A DNA stretch of 9,791 bases from JARRRL01 sp037380725 (GCA_037380725.1 JARRRL010000100.1:1-9791), one strand, 5' to 3'; positions 1 to 6,490 are shown, numbered from the stretch's first letter. Translations and numbers: made by a program. The notes: generated by a model from the sequence alone, not told the origin.

Positions 1-316
1 CCACCGTTTGCAAACGCGCCCGCAGCGCTTTGCTCAAATTTGTCATGGCTTCAAAATCAGCCAATCCCTGATAATGGATCCACTTCATAAGCTGATGCGC
101 ACGAAACCGTTTTTCACCAATTTGGTCAAAAAAAGCTTCAAGCCCCGTGCGCGTCAATCCCAACACATTGACCCGATCCGTCGACTTTTCTGTCAACTTC
201 TCTGTCAACTTCTCTTCGGACGCTCTCTCCGTCGAAGACAGTGATGGTGATGGTGATGGTGATGGTGCCGCACAGACCGATGCATGCGGGTCACGCCGTG
301 GTGTCTCATGCGTCAT
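1..316 (-). CDS. rlmN: RlmN, dual-specificity 23S rRNA A2503 / tRNA A37 C2-methyltransferase (N-terminal part, 3' end beyond window)
   Basis: RlmN is a cytoplasmic radical-SAM, 4Fe-4S enzyme that methylates C2 of adenosine 2503 in 23S rRNA and of A37 in some tRNAs. Only about 105 N-terminal residues are present; the catalytic CxxxCxxC part lies outside the window. The identification rests on the accessory domain: a segment LGLTRTGLEAFFDQIGEKRF followed by RAHQLMKWIHYQG and an 'F..MTNLSKALRARL' helix, the pattern seen at the start of E. coli RlmN. About 47 residues precede it, a low-complexity tail containing a Pro-Ser run and a KLTE repeat. Three consecutive ATGs begin at 322, 319 and 316. 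The Shine-Dalgarno AAGGGG (323-328) directly abuts the first, so the third, 6 nt away, is preferred. The gene starts about 40 nt after ndk and is probably cotranscribed with it. Confidence 0.9.
   Translation of the reverse strand, partial: MTHETPRRDPHASVCAAPSPSPSPSLSSTERASEEKLTEKLTEKSTDRVNVLGLTRTGLEAFFDQIGEKRFRAHQLMKWIHYQGLADFEAMTNLSKALRARLQTV
190..213. repeat. 12-bp perfect tandem duplication in rlmN
   Basis: The unit ctgtcaacttct occurs twice head to tail (190-201, 202-213). It is in frame and encodes a duplicated Lys-Leu-Thr-Glu in the N-terminal extension of RlmN, upstream of the conserved domain. Confidence 0.9.
241..267. repeat. Hexanucleotide microsatellite (GTGATG)4 in rlmN
   Basis: Four perfect copies of gtgatg followed by gtg. 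On the minus strand, in the rlmN frame, it encodes alternating Pro-Ser in the non-conserved N-terminal tail. A 6-bp unit keeps the frame when copy number changes. Confidence 0.9.
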
Positions 317-360
317 CATCATCCCCTTATTTTTTATGGAGTTCGAGTTCGTTTATCGTC

Positions 361-792
361 TTATCTCAAACGCGGGCACGTGCCTATTTGACCAAAAAAG
401 TACTCGATTTCACGACTGGCCGATGACACCGAGTCAGAACCATGCACCGCATTCTCATCAATCGTCTCAGCAAAGTCAGCCCGGATTGTACCCGCCGCTG
501 CTTCTTTCGGGTTCGTAGCACCCATCAAGTCACGATTCACCGCCACCGCATTTTCCCCTTCCAGCACCATGGCGACCACCGGACCGGATGTCATAAATTT
601 CACCAAATCTTCGAAAAAGGGACGCTCGCAATGCTCAGCGTAGAAACCACCCGCTTTATCGTCATCCAACTGCAGCATCGTTGCAGCCACAACACGCAAA
701 CCCGCTTTTTCAAAACGACTGATAATTTCACCAATCACATTCTTGGCTACAGCATCAGGCTTAATAATCGAAAGCGTCTTTTCAAGGGCCAT
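361..792 (-). CDS. ndk: Nucleoside diphosphate kinase
   Basis: Ndk transfers the gamma phosphate of a nucleoside triphosphate (usually ATP) to other NDPs through a phosphohistidine, balancing cytoplasmic NTP and dNTP pools. The product is 143 residues, the same length as E. coli Ndk. It is collinear with it throughout: the N-terminal 'TLSIIKPDAVAKNVIG' strand-helix, 'FMTSGPVVAMVLEGENAV' in the middle, 'GATNPKEAAAGTIRADF', and the active-site block NAVHGSDS with catalytic His117. It ends in the usual CPR-R type tail. The start is the ATG at 792, 7 nt after AGAGG (800-804); a TTG two codons upstream is less likely. An intrinsic terminator 75 nt upstream separates it from the desulfurase, so it should have its own promoter in the AT-rich 793-867 stretch. 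I could not pick that promoter confidently. rlmN follows at about 40 nt on the same strand. Confidence 0.97.
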   Translation of the reverse strand: MALEKTLSIIKPDAVAKNVIGEIISRFEKAGLRVVAATMLQLDDDKAGGFYAEHCERPFFEDLVKFMTSGPVVAMVLEGENAVAVNRDLMGATNPKEAAAGTIRADFAETIDENAVHGSDSVSSASREIEYFFGQIGTCPRLR

Positions 793-867
793 GTTCAATC
801 CTCTGTATTAAATATCAATTTAAGTTTAAACCAGAAAAATCAGAAGTTTATATTAAAAGCTTCTATT

Positions 868-889
868 AAAAAAAGGGCGCGTACCGCCC
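868..889 (-). terminator. Rho-independent terminator downstream of the cysteine desulfurase gene
   Basis: On the minus strand GGGCG-GTACG-CGCCC forms a 5-bp GC stem with a 5-nt loop (875-889), immediately followed by seven T residues (868-874). It lies about 125 nt beyond the desulfurase stop and 75 nt before ndk, so it most likely ends the trmJ-desulfurase transcript. The short stem leaves some doubt about efficiency. Confidence 0.7.
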
Positions 890-905
890 CCCGCTCACCA
901 ATCCC

Positions 906-928
906 GATGACACGACCTGATGACACGA
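906..928. repeat. 10-bp direct repeat, period 13
   Basis: gatgacacga occurs at 906-915 and 919-928, separated by 3 bases, in the non-coding stretch between the desulfurase stop and ndk. No function is evident. Confidence 0.8.
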
Positions 929-977
929 TATGCTGTGAACCCAGCATTATACTGAACAAGATCGAGAAGAGCCAATC

Positions 978-1005
978 CAATACCGTAAGCACAATACCGT
1001 AAGCA
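978..1005. repeat. 14-bp perfect tandem duplication
   Basis: caataccgtaagca is repeated exactly head to tail (978-991, 992-1005), 8 bases beyond the stop codon of the desulfurase gene. It looks like a fresh slippage duplication; it forms no obvious hairpin. Confidence 0.9.
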
Positions 1006-1013
1006 GCCACGCA

Positions 1014-2294
1014 CTAAGTACGTCCAACATCGGCACCTCCCTCCTCGCCACGCAGTTTACCCACAACCGCCACAATGTGATCAGCCGCCGCAAGCATCTG
1101 CGCCTCATCGGTGAAACGTCCAAAACTCAATCGAATGGTGCTGGCCGCCAAAGTCCGCTCAATCCCACAAGCCAGCAGCACGTGTGACGGATCCAGCGTC
1201 ACCGAATTGCACGCCGAGCCACTCGACACCGCAATATCTTTCAACGCGATCAGTAACGATTCTCCCTCGACGCCCCGAAAACCAAGACTCAAAATCGAAG
1301 GCACCACTTCCGCCTCTCCGCTGTGCAACACCCAATCGGACAAAGACTGTAAGCGCGCCAGAAACATCGCTCGCAAACCTTGAAAGCGGGTCCGCTCTAC
1401 CGAATACGACGTTGCCGCTATCGAAAACGCTTCCGCTAAACCAACCACTTGATGCAAGGCCACCGTACCCGGTCTCACGCCCCGCTCATGACTACCGCCC
1501 TGCATCAAGGGAGTTAAAAATCCCCGCGTGCGCGATCCGCAAACCAACACACCCACCCCCTTAGGCCCATAGGCCTTGTGCCCCGAAAACGACACCAAAT
1601 CGGCCCCCCACGCGGACACATCGACAGGCGCTTTGCCCAGGCTTTGCGCCGCATCAACATGAAAAAACACATGCCGTTGCCGACACAATTGCGCCAGGGC
1701 TTCAACTGGATTGATCACACCCAATTCGTTATTCACGTGCTGAATGCTGACAAACACCGTGCTGTCTTCCAGCGATGCCGCCAGAGACTCAGCTGAAATA
1801 CGCCCGTGCGCATCGGGCTTCAAGACCGTCAATCGAATGCGACCCGCATCCGCCCAGTGCTGTAATGTGTTTAAAACCGCTTTGTGTTCGGCAGCACCCG
1901 TGATGGCATGTGGCAAGACGTTTTTTTCTGAACACCCCTTTTCTCCTGAACACTCCTTTTCTCCTGAACACCAATGGGGCGTCGTTAATCGGCCTTGGAT
2001 TAACGACTCCAAAGTACCCGTAATCGCTAAATTGATCGACTCGGTGGCCCCGGACGTAAAGTACACCCCTAACGGATCGCAGCCCACCGCATCGGCTACG
2101 CGCACTCGAGCTGCTTCCAGCTGCTCTTGCGCCAACCAACCGTAACGATGCGTGGCCGCCGACGAATTACCAAAATTGACTTCATGGTCCATAAAAACCA
2201 GCATGGCGTCCCGCACTCGAGGATCCAAGGGCGTTGCGGAGGCGTAATCAAAGTACGCGGGCAAAGTGGAAAGGGGGGACGGTGGCGATGACAT
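1014..2294 (-). CDS. iscS: Cysteine desulfurase, IscS/NifS class (PLP-dependent), with a Cys-rich repeat insertion
   Basis: Converts L-cysteine to alanine and passes the sulfane sulfur from an enzyme persulfide to Fe-S scaffolds and tRNA-thiolation partners in the cytoplasm. Of 426 residues, visible features are YFDYASATP at the N-terminus, His137 in AEHKAVL, NNELGVI near 188-194, Asp214 in HVDAAQS, the PLP lysine Lys240 in SFSGHKAYGPKG, and catalytic Cys362 in SSGSACNS, followed by the RLSFGRF tail signature. All residues expected for activity are present. E. coli IscS is 404 residues; most of the excess is a 20-odd residue insertion around 101-129 with three CS(G)EK units. AGAGG (2301-2305) is 6 nt from the ATG at 2294 and only 3 nt from the ATG at 2297, so 2294 is preferred. 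The gene follows trmJ by about 20 nt, probably in one transcript. No iscR, iscU, iscA, hscBA or fdx accompanies it. The symbol is by class; a dedicated NifS-like role is possible. Confidence 0.93.
   Translation of the reverse strand: MSSPPSPLSTLPAYFDYASATPLDPRVRDAMLVFMDHEVNFGNSSAATHRYGWLAQEQLEAARVRVADAVGCDPLGVYFTSGATESINLAITGTLESLIQGRLTTPHWCSGEKECSGEKGCSEKNVLPHAITGAAEHKAVLNTLQHWADAGRIRLTVLKPDAHGRISAESLAASLEDSTVFVSIQHVNNELGVINPVEALAQLCRQRHVFFHVDAAQSLGKAPVDVSAWGADLVSFSGHKAYGPKGVGVLVCGSRTRGFLTPLMQGGSHERGVRPGTVALHQVVGLAEAFSIAATSYSVERTRFQGLRAMFLARLQSLSDWVLHSGEAEVVPSILSLGFRGVEGESLLIALKDIAVSSGSACNSVTLDPSHVLLACGIERTLAASTIRLSFGRFTDEAQMLAAADHIVAVVGKLRGEEGGADVGRT
1920..1970. repeat. 18-bp in-frame tandem repeat inside the cysteine desulfurase gene
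   Basis: Two 18-bp units (1953-1970 and 1935-1952) differ at one base and encode CSGEKE and CSGEKG. A third, 15-base unit (1920-1934) encodes CSEKN. The array falls where E. coli IscS has only a short loop between the TSGATES helix and the strand leading to the EHK histidine. Confidence 0.9.
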
Positions 2295-2318
2295 CATGAA
2301 CCTCTGTATTTTGTTGTC

Positions 2319-3170
2319 TCAATTTTCAGTATCAATTTTCAAAGATGCGGTTTGTTTATTAACAGCTGTCAAAAGGCCACGCAGCAAACTGACTTCCATT
2401 TCATCCATGTGCAAGCGCTGGAACAAACGACGAAAACGACGCATGGCCTGGCGTGGATTAGCGGGGTTAATAAACCCCAGCTCAATCAAGGTTTCATTTA
2501 AATGCACCAAAAATCGCTCGGTATCGGCTTGGGTCGCCAACGGAACATCCCAATCGACCTCAGCCAACGGTAAACGCACAGCGTCTGTGTTTGTTTGGGA
2601 TTTGGACACGGTTTCGAGAAACGCTTGCCGAATTTCATACGCCACAACTTGTACCGCCATGGCCACATTCAGCACGCCGTATTCCGGGTTCGCGGGCACA
2701 CTCAAGTGATAGTGGCACTGATCCAGCGCCTCATTATCCAAACCCGACGCTTCACGACCAAACAAGATCGACACGCGCTGCCCGGGGGACAATTCCCGAA
2801 TTAAACGAGCACACGTTTTCGGTTCCAACTGGGGGGTGGGTATACGTCGATTTCGCGCACTGGCGCCAATTACAATCGTGCTATCACCAATAGCCGACGG
2901 CCAATCATGCACCACCCTCGCACTCGCTAACAGGTCAGTTGCCCCCGAGGCTAACCACGTTGCCTCTTCATGCGGGAATCGATCTGGCGCTAATAAACAC
3001 AACTTGGTTAAACCCATGGTTTTCATAGCACGCGCTGCCGAACCAATATTCCCAGGGTGACTGGTGCGCACCATCACCACCTGTACACGCGCAAGCCAAT
3101 CCGCCAAAGGATCTCTATTTTCCTCAGTATTCACCGCTCGTTTAGACTCAGATATGTCAATTTGATTCAT
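2319..3170 (-). CDS. trmJ: tRNA (cytidine/uridine-32-2'-O-)-methyltransferase TrmJ
   Basis: TrmJ is a SPOUT-fold, SAM-dependent enzyme that methylates the 2'-OH of residue 32 in the anticodon loop of several tRNAs. The 283-residue product shows, in order: VVMVRTSHPGNIGSAARAMK (31-50, with the conserved N-G-S-A-A-R), the central FGREASGL (137-144) and NPEYGVLNVAMAVQVVAYE (161-179), which form the C-terminal trefoil-knot SAM site. An alpha-helical C-terminal extension with RRFRRLFQR is also typical of TrmJ rather than TrmL. The ATG at 3170 is chosen because GGGAG (3176-3180) lies 5 nt upstream; an in-frame ATG at 3242 lacks this. About 25 residues precede the domain, longer than in E. coli. It heads the minus-strand group and is followed closely by the desulfurase, like the trmJ-isc neighbourhood of E. 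coli. Confidence 0.95.
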   Translation of the reverse strand: MNQIDISESKRAVNTEENRDPLADWLARVQVVMVRTSHPGNIGSAARAMKTMGLTKLCLLAPDRFPHEEATWLASGATDLLASARVVHDWPSAIGDSTIVIGASARNRRIPTPQLEPKTCARLIRELSPGQRVSILFGREASGLDNEALDQCHYHLSVPANPEYGVLNVAMAVQVVAYEIRQAFLETVSKSQTNTDAVRLPLAEVDWDVPLATQADTERFLVHLNETLIELGFINPANPRQAMRRFRRLFQRLHMDEMEVSLLRGLLTAVNKQTASLKIDTEN

Positions 3171-3183
3171 GGACTCTCCCGTA

Positions 3184-3207
3184 GCCAACGCTTTATCGCC
3201 AACGCTT
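3184..3207. repeat. 10-bp direct repeat, period 14, in the trmJ leader
   Basis: gccaacgctt occurs at 3184-3193 and 3198-3207, just upstream of the trmJ ribosome binding site. No function is evident; it matches the style of the other short duplications in the window. Confidence 0.75.
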
Positions 3208-3325
3208 GCAGACACGTTTTTATTTGTATGATACCAATGCACGAACCAAGCGTCTTTTTACACACAAGCGTAAACACAAACTCGGCATCTGCAGAAAGAC
3301 CGTTCGATTCCAGAAAAATCTACGA

Positions 3326-3331
3326 TATACT
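3326..3331 (+). promoter_or_regulatory. Possible -10 element for the secreted-protein gene
   Basis: TATACT (3326-3331, 5/6 to TATAAT) lies about 100 nt before the plus-strand gene at 3434, in the 263-base divergent gap between trmJ and that gene. The hexamer 17 bases upstream (ttcgat) is a poor -35, so an activator may be needed or the call is chance. I found no convincing promoter for trmJ in the same gap. Confidence 0.3.
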
Positions 3332-3376
3332 CCTTACTCAGCAAACCGCCTTTTAACGTAATCATCTTACTTTACA

Positions 3377-3417
3377 TAACCACACTTCACGTAACCACAC
3401 ACTTCACGTAACCACAC
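3377..3417. repeat. Tandem repeat in the 5' leader of the secreted-protein gene
   Basis: The 9-mer taaccacac recurs at 3377, 3392 and 3409. The first two are followed by ttcacg and acttcacg, giving units of 15 and 17 bases that differ by one 'ac' step. The array ends 6 bases before the Shine-Dalgarno sequence. It could be an operator, an mRNA leader element or a slippage product. Confidence 0.8.
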
Positions 3418-3433
3418 GCTGCCAGGAGGCACC

Positions 3434-4297
3434 ATGAGCACCTTAAGGATATCACTGCCTATTTATTTAGTGGTTTTAACAATACTGTTAATCAACGCAT
3501 CCAACACATCCGCCCACACCACGATCGCCCAAAAAAACTCCCCGGTTGATTTCGCAAGCAGAACTGAAATCGAAGGCAGCAGCTCTGTGTTTAACGACAT
3601 CAGCATCGGGCACGGCTGCTCCGCAGCGAACTCTCCAGTCACTCAGCCCGTTATCGCCCTGTCAGTCGTATTTCCTAACAGCGCCACCGCCATCAGCACC
3701 ATCGACGATACGATTGTTGACCTCGCCGAACACATCGAAGGCAACGCCATAATGTCCCCGAAGCCCGTTCAGGATAATCGTATTTTTCAGAGAATTTCTG
3801 TAAAACGAGGCGAAGTCCCCACCTTTGAGCATCATGGAACACGCAGCGACGATGCGCGCGCCTTTCATTACAACAAAGGTTACCTGCAAACGGACCTCAG
3901 CGGTCTTCTCCCTTTTCAGGCCTCATTCCCTCAATTTAAAGCCACTTCTTGCGCGACCAGTCTCAAAATCAACCTGGCCATTGCAAACTATTGCACCCGA
4001 TCAATCCGGGACGCAGACAGAGCCGATATTTGGATAGGAACGCTGACATCCAAATTCGATGATGAAGCGGTTGTCTCCGTCGGATTCTGGCCATCACTCG
4101 TCGTTAAACGTGACCTAGAAAATAACCCTTTACCGCTGAGCTGCAACGACGAAGTACAAGTGGTCGTCACCCCGTCCAACGAAGACATCGATCGCTACTT
4201 ACCCATCAATGGCTTTTGGCCCGGTGCTGTTTTGCCTGGCACCTCCGCCCCAAGCCTTCCCGGTTCGACTCCAGGCCCAAACTCTGTACCCAGATAA
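3434..4297 (+). CDS. Secreted protein of unknown function, YcnI/DUF1775-like N-terminal pattern
   Basis: A 287-residue exported protein. Residues 1-27 form a signal peptide: a short start with Arg5, a hydrophobic core around 8-20, and a TSA|H cleavage site, which would leave His28 as the mature N-terminus. The start is firm: AGGAGG (3424-3429) is 4 nt upstream of the ATG. After cleavage the pattern 'HTTI...' followed by IGHGC (58-62) and 'VIALSVVFP' recalls exported YcnI/DUF1775 proteins, which start with His and contain a PHGC-type motif; this is a resemblance from memory, not a search. Other landmarks are FEHHG (131-135), Cys62, Cys173, Cys187 and Cys237 (an even number, disulfides possible), 'WIGTL', 'VGFWPSL' and 'RDLENNPLP' near 228-234. 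The last 20 residues are Pro/Ser/Gly-rich. A periplasmic, perhaps metal-related role is inference. It stands alone between divergent trmJ and convergent argS. Confidence 0.8.
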   Translation: MSTLRISLPIYLVVLTILLINASNTSAHTTIAQKNSPVDFASRTEIEGSSSVFNDISIGHGCSAANSPVTQPVIALSVVFPNSATAISTIDDTIVDLAEHIEGNAIMSPKPVQDNRIFQRISVKRGEVPTFEHHGTRSDDARAFHYNKGYLQTDLSGLLPFQASFPQFKATSCATSLKINLAIANYCTRSIRDADRADIWIGTLTSKFDDEAVVSVGFWPSLVVKRDLENNPLPLSCNDEVQVVVTPSNEDIDRYLPINGFWPGAVLPGTSAPSLPGSTPGPNSVPR

Positions 4298-4302
4298 TAC
4301 CG

Positions 4303-4336
4303 GCGAACGCCAGCACTCGCACAAGCTGGCGTTCGC
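4303..4336. terminator. Bidirectional hairpin between convergent genes
   Basis: A perfect 12-bp inverted repeat, gcgaacgccagc (4303-4314) and gctggcgttcgc (4325-4336), with a 10-nt loop. It sits 5 bases after the stop of the secreted-protein gene and 3 bases after the stop of argS on the other strand. Neither side has a T-run, so it may act by RNA stabilisation or Rho-assisted termination rather than as a classic intrinsic terminator. Confidence 0.7.
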
Positions 4337-4339
4337 TCC

Positions 4340-6091
4340 TCACATACGCTGAGGACATTGAATACCCAATAACAACAAGCCTCGCTCCAACACCAATTTG
4401 GTCGCCGTACACAACGCTAAACGCGCTGCTTGTAAGCGAACGCTGTCCGCAGCGGCAATGGGACACTCCGCATAAAAGCTGCTGAATAACTTGGCTAACT
4501 CGTACAAATACGCACACAGCACATTGGCTTTCAACTGGTCTGCGGCTCGAAACAGGACGCCATTGAACTCATTGAGCTTCACCAACAGCGCCAATTCCTG
4601 CGTCGACACCATCTGATCCCAATCTGGATCGGCATCCGTTTTTATTTTTTTGAGTAAGGCATTAATACGTGCCACCGCGTATTGCAAATACGGCCCCGTT
4701 TCCCCATCCAGACACAACCACTCGCTCATATCAAAAACAATTTTACGATTATTATCAAAGCGGATCATGCCGTATTTAATGGCGCTATTTGCAATCTGGC
4801 GTGCGGTGACGGCAATTTCTTCATCCGACCAATCACCGCGATATTTCTCTAAGTAATCGCAAACGACGGCGGCTTCCATGTTATGAATGAGCGTCAGCAA
4901 AGGCACCACATTACCGCGACGGGAACTCATGGCACCATTGGGCAATTCCACCATTTCGTAGGGCAAGTGGTAACACGCAGTGGCGCGCTCAAAACCGAGT
5001 TTTTCCAGCACTTTAAACACCTGCTGAAAATGAAACGTTTGTCGATTATCCACCACGTATATCGATCGCTCGACACCATATTCCTCAAATTTCTGGCGCG
5101 CCAAGGTGACGTCTTTTGTGGCGTACAAGCCCGTCCCATCGGATTTCACCAACAAACAAAAGCCGAGCTTATCCGCTTCCAAATTCATACCGATGGCACC
5201 CTGATCCATGACCAGTTTGCCCGCTGCATGCAGTTCATGCATGTACGCCACCGACGGCGCGTCCATCTCCGATTCAAAAAACCATCGATCAAAGGTGACA
5301 TCCGCCCAGGCGTACACCTCACGCATCAAATCCAATGACCATTGTCGCGTCTCGCGCCACAAGGTAAAAAACTCCCCTTTACCGGCATGGATTTGCTGCA
5401 AAATTTCAGTTAATTGTTCTCGGTTTTGTGCCTCTTTTTCGGTGCCTTTCTCCGCGTCCAACTGGGCGGTTCCCGCCACGTACATACGGGCCAACCACTC
5501 CCCTCGGTTTTCGGTGGGCAAGGGACCGCGATGTTGGTACGCGATGTACCACAAACACTTGGCCACATGTGTGCCCACGTCTCCCGGATACGTTACCGCC
5601 AAAACCGTATTCCCCACGTAACGGTTTATTTCAACTAACGCGTTGCCGAGACACAAATTACGCATGTGCCCAACGTGCAGCTCTTTGTGCGTATTGGGCT
5701 GCGAGTACTCGATCATCACGCGTGTTGGTGTTTTCGTCAGCGTTTGCTGAAAAAAGTGCCCCGCGCAAATGGGTTCAATCAAAAGCTGACCATACGCCGA
5801 CAGTTGAAACACCACATTCACATAAGGTCCAGCAGCGCGCACTTGCGCAATCACGTCATCGGTCTCGAGGTGATCCACCAGCTTGAGCGCAATCGCAGGC
5901 GGTGCCTGGCGAAGTGCTTTCGCAAGAGAAAAACAGGGAAACGCGTAATGCCCCATGTTCAATTGGGGTGCCGGCGACAGCAGCGCAGCAATCTGTTCAA
6001 CAGACAGCTCAGAACACGCCATGGCCTGCAGTCCGGTGGCAATTCGCTGGGCTAAGTGGTTAACCAGGGGGTTGTGCAATCGTTCTTGCAT
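4340..6091 (-). CDS. argS: Arginyl-tRNA synthetase
   Basis: Class I aminoacyl-tRNA synthetase that charges tRNA-Arg with arginine using ATP. The 583-residue product (E. coli ArgRS 577) shows the N-terminal Add1-type domain with GPYVNV (88-93), the HIGH motif as HVGH (139-142) within EYSQPNTHKELHVGH, YPGDVGTHV (168-176), SDGTGLYATKDV (317-328), a KMSKS counterpart MSSRRG (388-393), and an anticodon-binding helical domain ending in '...GIQCPQRM', the usual C-terminal Met. All motifs look intact. The ATG at 6091 gives the normal length; a TTG nine codons upstream (6118) is possible. Neither has a clear Shine-Dalgarno sequence. It follows the small membrane protein gene by 78 nt on the same strand and may be cotranscribed with it. 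It ends against a 12-bp inverted repeat. Confidence 0.97.
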   Translation of the reverse strand: MQERLHNPLVNHLAQRIATGLQAMACSELSVEQIAALLSPAPQLNMGHYAFPCFSLAKALRQAPPAIALKLVDHLETDDVIAQVRAAGPYVNVVFQLSAYGQLLIEPICAGHFFQQTLTKTPTRVMIEYSQPNTHKELHVGHMRNLCLGNALVEINRYVGNTVLAVTYPGDVGTHVAKCLWYIAYQHRGPLPTENRGEWLARMYVAGTAQLDAEKGTEKEAQNREQLTEILQQIHAGKGEFFTLWRETRQWSLDLMREVYAWADVTFDRWFFESEMDAPSVAYMHELHAAGKLVMDQGAIGMNLEADKLGFCLLVKSDGTGLYATKDVTLARQKFEEYGVERSIYVVDNRQTFHFQQVFKVLEKLGFERATACYHLPYEMVELPNGAMSSRRGNVVPLLTLIHNMEAAVVCDYLEKYRGDWSDEEIAVTARQIANSAIKYGMIRFDNNRKIVFDMSEWLCLDGETGPYLQYAVARINALLKKIKTDADPDWDQMVSTQELALLVKLNEFNGVLFRAADQLKANVLCAYLYELAKLFSSFYAECPIAAADSVRLQAARLALCTATKLVLERGLLLLGIQCPQRM

Positions 6092-6169
6092 AATCGAAAT
6101 CGGTCTCAAGCTGATCAATGAAACAAAAAAGAGGACAGCGATTGTACCATATCAAACGGGTCAAGCCGC

Positions 6170-6436
6170 TCAAGTACCCGACCGAGGTCCAAAACGCACA
6201 AAGGAGTAACACGCGACTACGAAACCGAGCGCAAACAGCGCGGCAGACACCATGCCAGGTCTAAGCCCCCAGAATGCGTCCACCCCCGGCACCACAAAAG
6301 CCACGATACCCGCCAAAATCAGACCCGAAATCCAACGTCGTACACGCGTACGCGCCTTTTGCTCCGCATACACTTTTTCGTCTACGTTTTCGTCTGCGGC
6401 TGGCTCAAGCGCATCACCGCGACCCTTATTTGTCAT
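6170..6436 (-). CDS. Small inner-membrane protein, two predicted helices, function unknown
   Basis: An 88-residue protein not assigned to a family. The first ~35 residues are hydrophilic, acidic then basic (ending KARTRVRRW). Two hydrophobic stretches follow: about 36-56 (ISGLILAGIVAFVVPGVDAF) and about 61-80 (MVSAALFALGFVVACYSFV), and the tail is basic (RFGPRSGT). The Arg-rich stretch before helix 1 and the basic tail suggest both ends are cytoplasmic. The start is supported by AGAGAGG (6442-6448), 5 nt from the ATG at 6436. A LexA box lies only ~35 nt upstream of the start, between it and divergent dinB, so LexA may also affect this gene. argS follows on the same strand. Confidence 0.75.
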   Translation of the reverse strand: MTNKGRGDALEPAADENVDEKVYAEQKARTRVRRWISGLILAGIVAFVVPGVDAFWGLRPGMVSAALFALGFVVACYSFVRFGPRSGT

Positions 6437-6449
6437 GTTTGCCTCTCTT

Positions 6450-6479
6450 TTCAAAGCCGAATCGCAGGTGTACTATATT
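6450..6479 (+). promoter_or_regulatory. Probable dinB promoter
   Basis: TTCAAA (6450-6455, 4/6 to TTGACA) and TATATT (6474-6479, 5/6 to TATAAT) with an 18-base spacer. The -10 lies within the LexA box, the usual arrangement for SOS repression by blocking RNA polymerase. Transcription would start about 90 nt before dinB. Confidence 0.5.
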
Positions 6480-6490
6480 TATATACAGTC
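6471..6490. promoter_or_regulatory. LexA box (SOS operator) between dinB and the divergent membrane-protein gene
   Basis: The 16-base core CTATATTTATATACAG (6473-6488) fits the E. coli-type consensus CTGT-N8-ACAG except for A in place of G in the left half. It has the AT-alternating centre and flanking T-A and T. Placement directly upstream of dinB, a standard SOS gene, supports the call. Confidence 0.85.

Noticed and set aside
240..268. Run that could read as alternating His codons (His-tag-like, cac/cat) on the minus strand
   Set aside because: In the rlmN frame it reads Pro-Ser; the His reading lies in a different frame with no supported gene. It is a natural microsatellite, not a tag.
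842..864. Weak inverted repeat agaag...cttct upstream of ndk
   Set aside because: Only a 5-bp stem with a 13-base AT-rich loop; expected by chance in such sequence.
442..1002. 186-residue plus-strand open frame
   Set aside because: It runs antisense through ndk, whose identity is certain, and into the terminator region; composition is that of a shadow frame and no family pattern is seen.
3377..3417. Repeats as a possible CRISPR array
   Set aside because: Units are contiguous, 15-17 bases, with no spacers and no cas genes nearby.
4883..5886. Several plus-strand open frames of 130-152 residues
   Set aside because: All are antisense to argS, which is complete and carries every class I motif.
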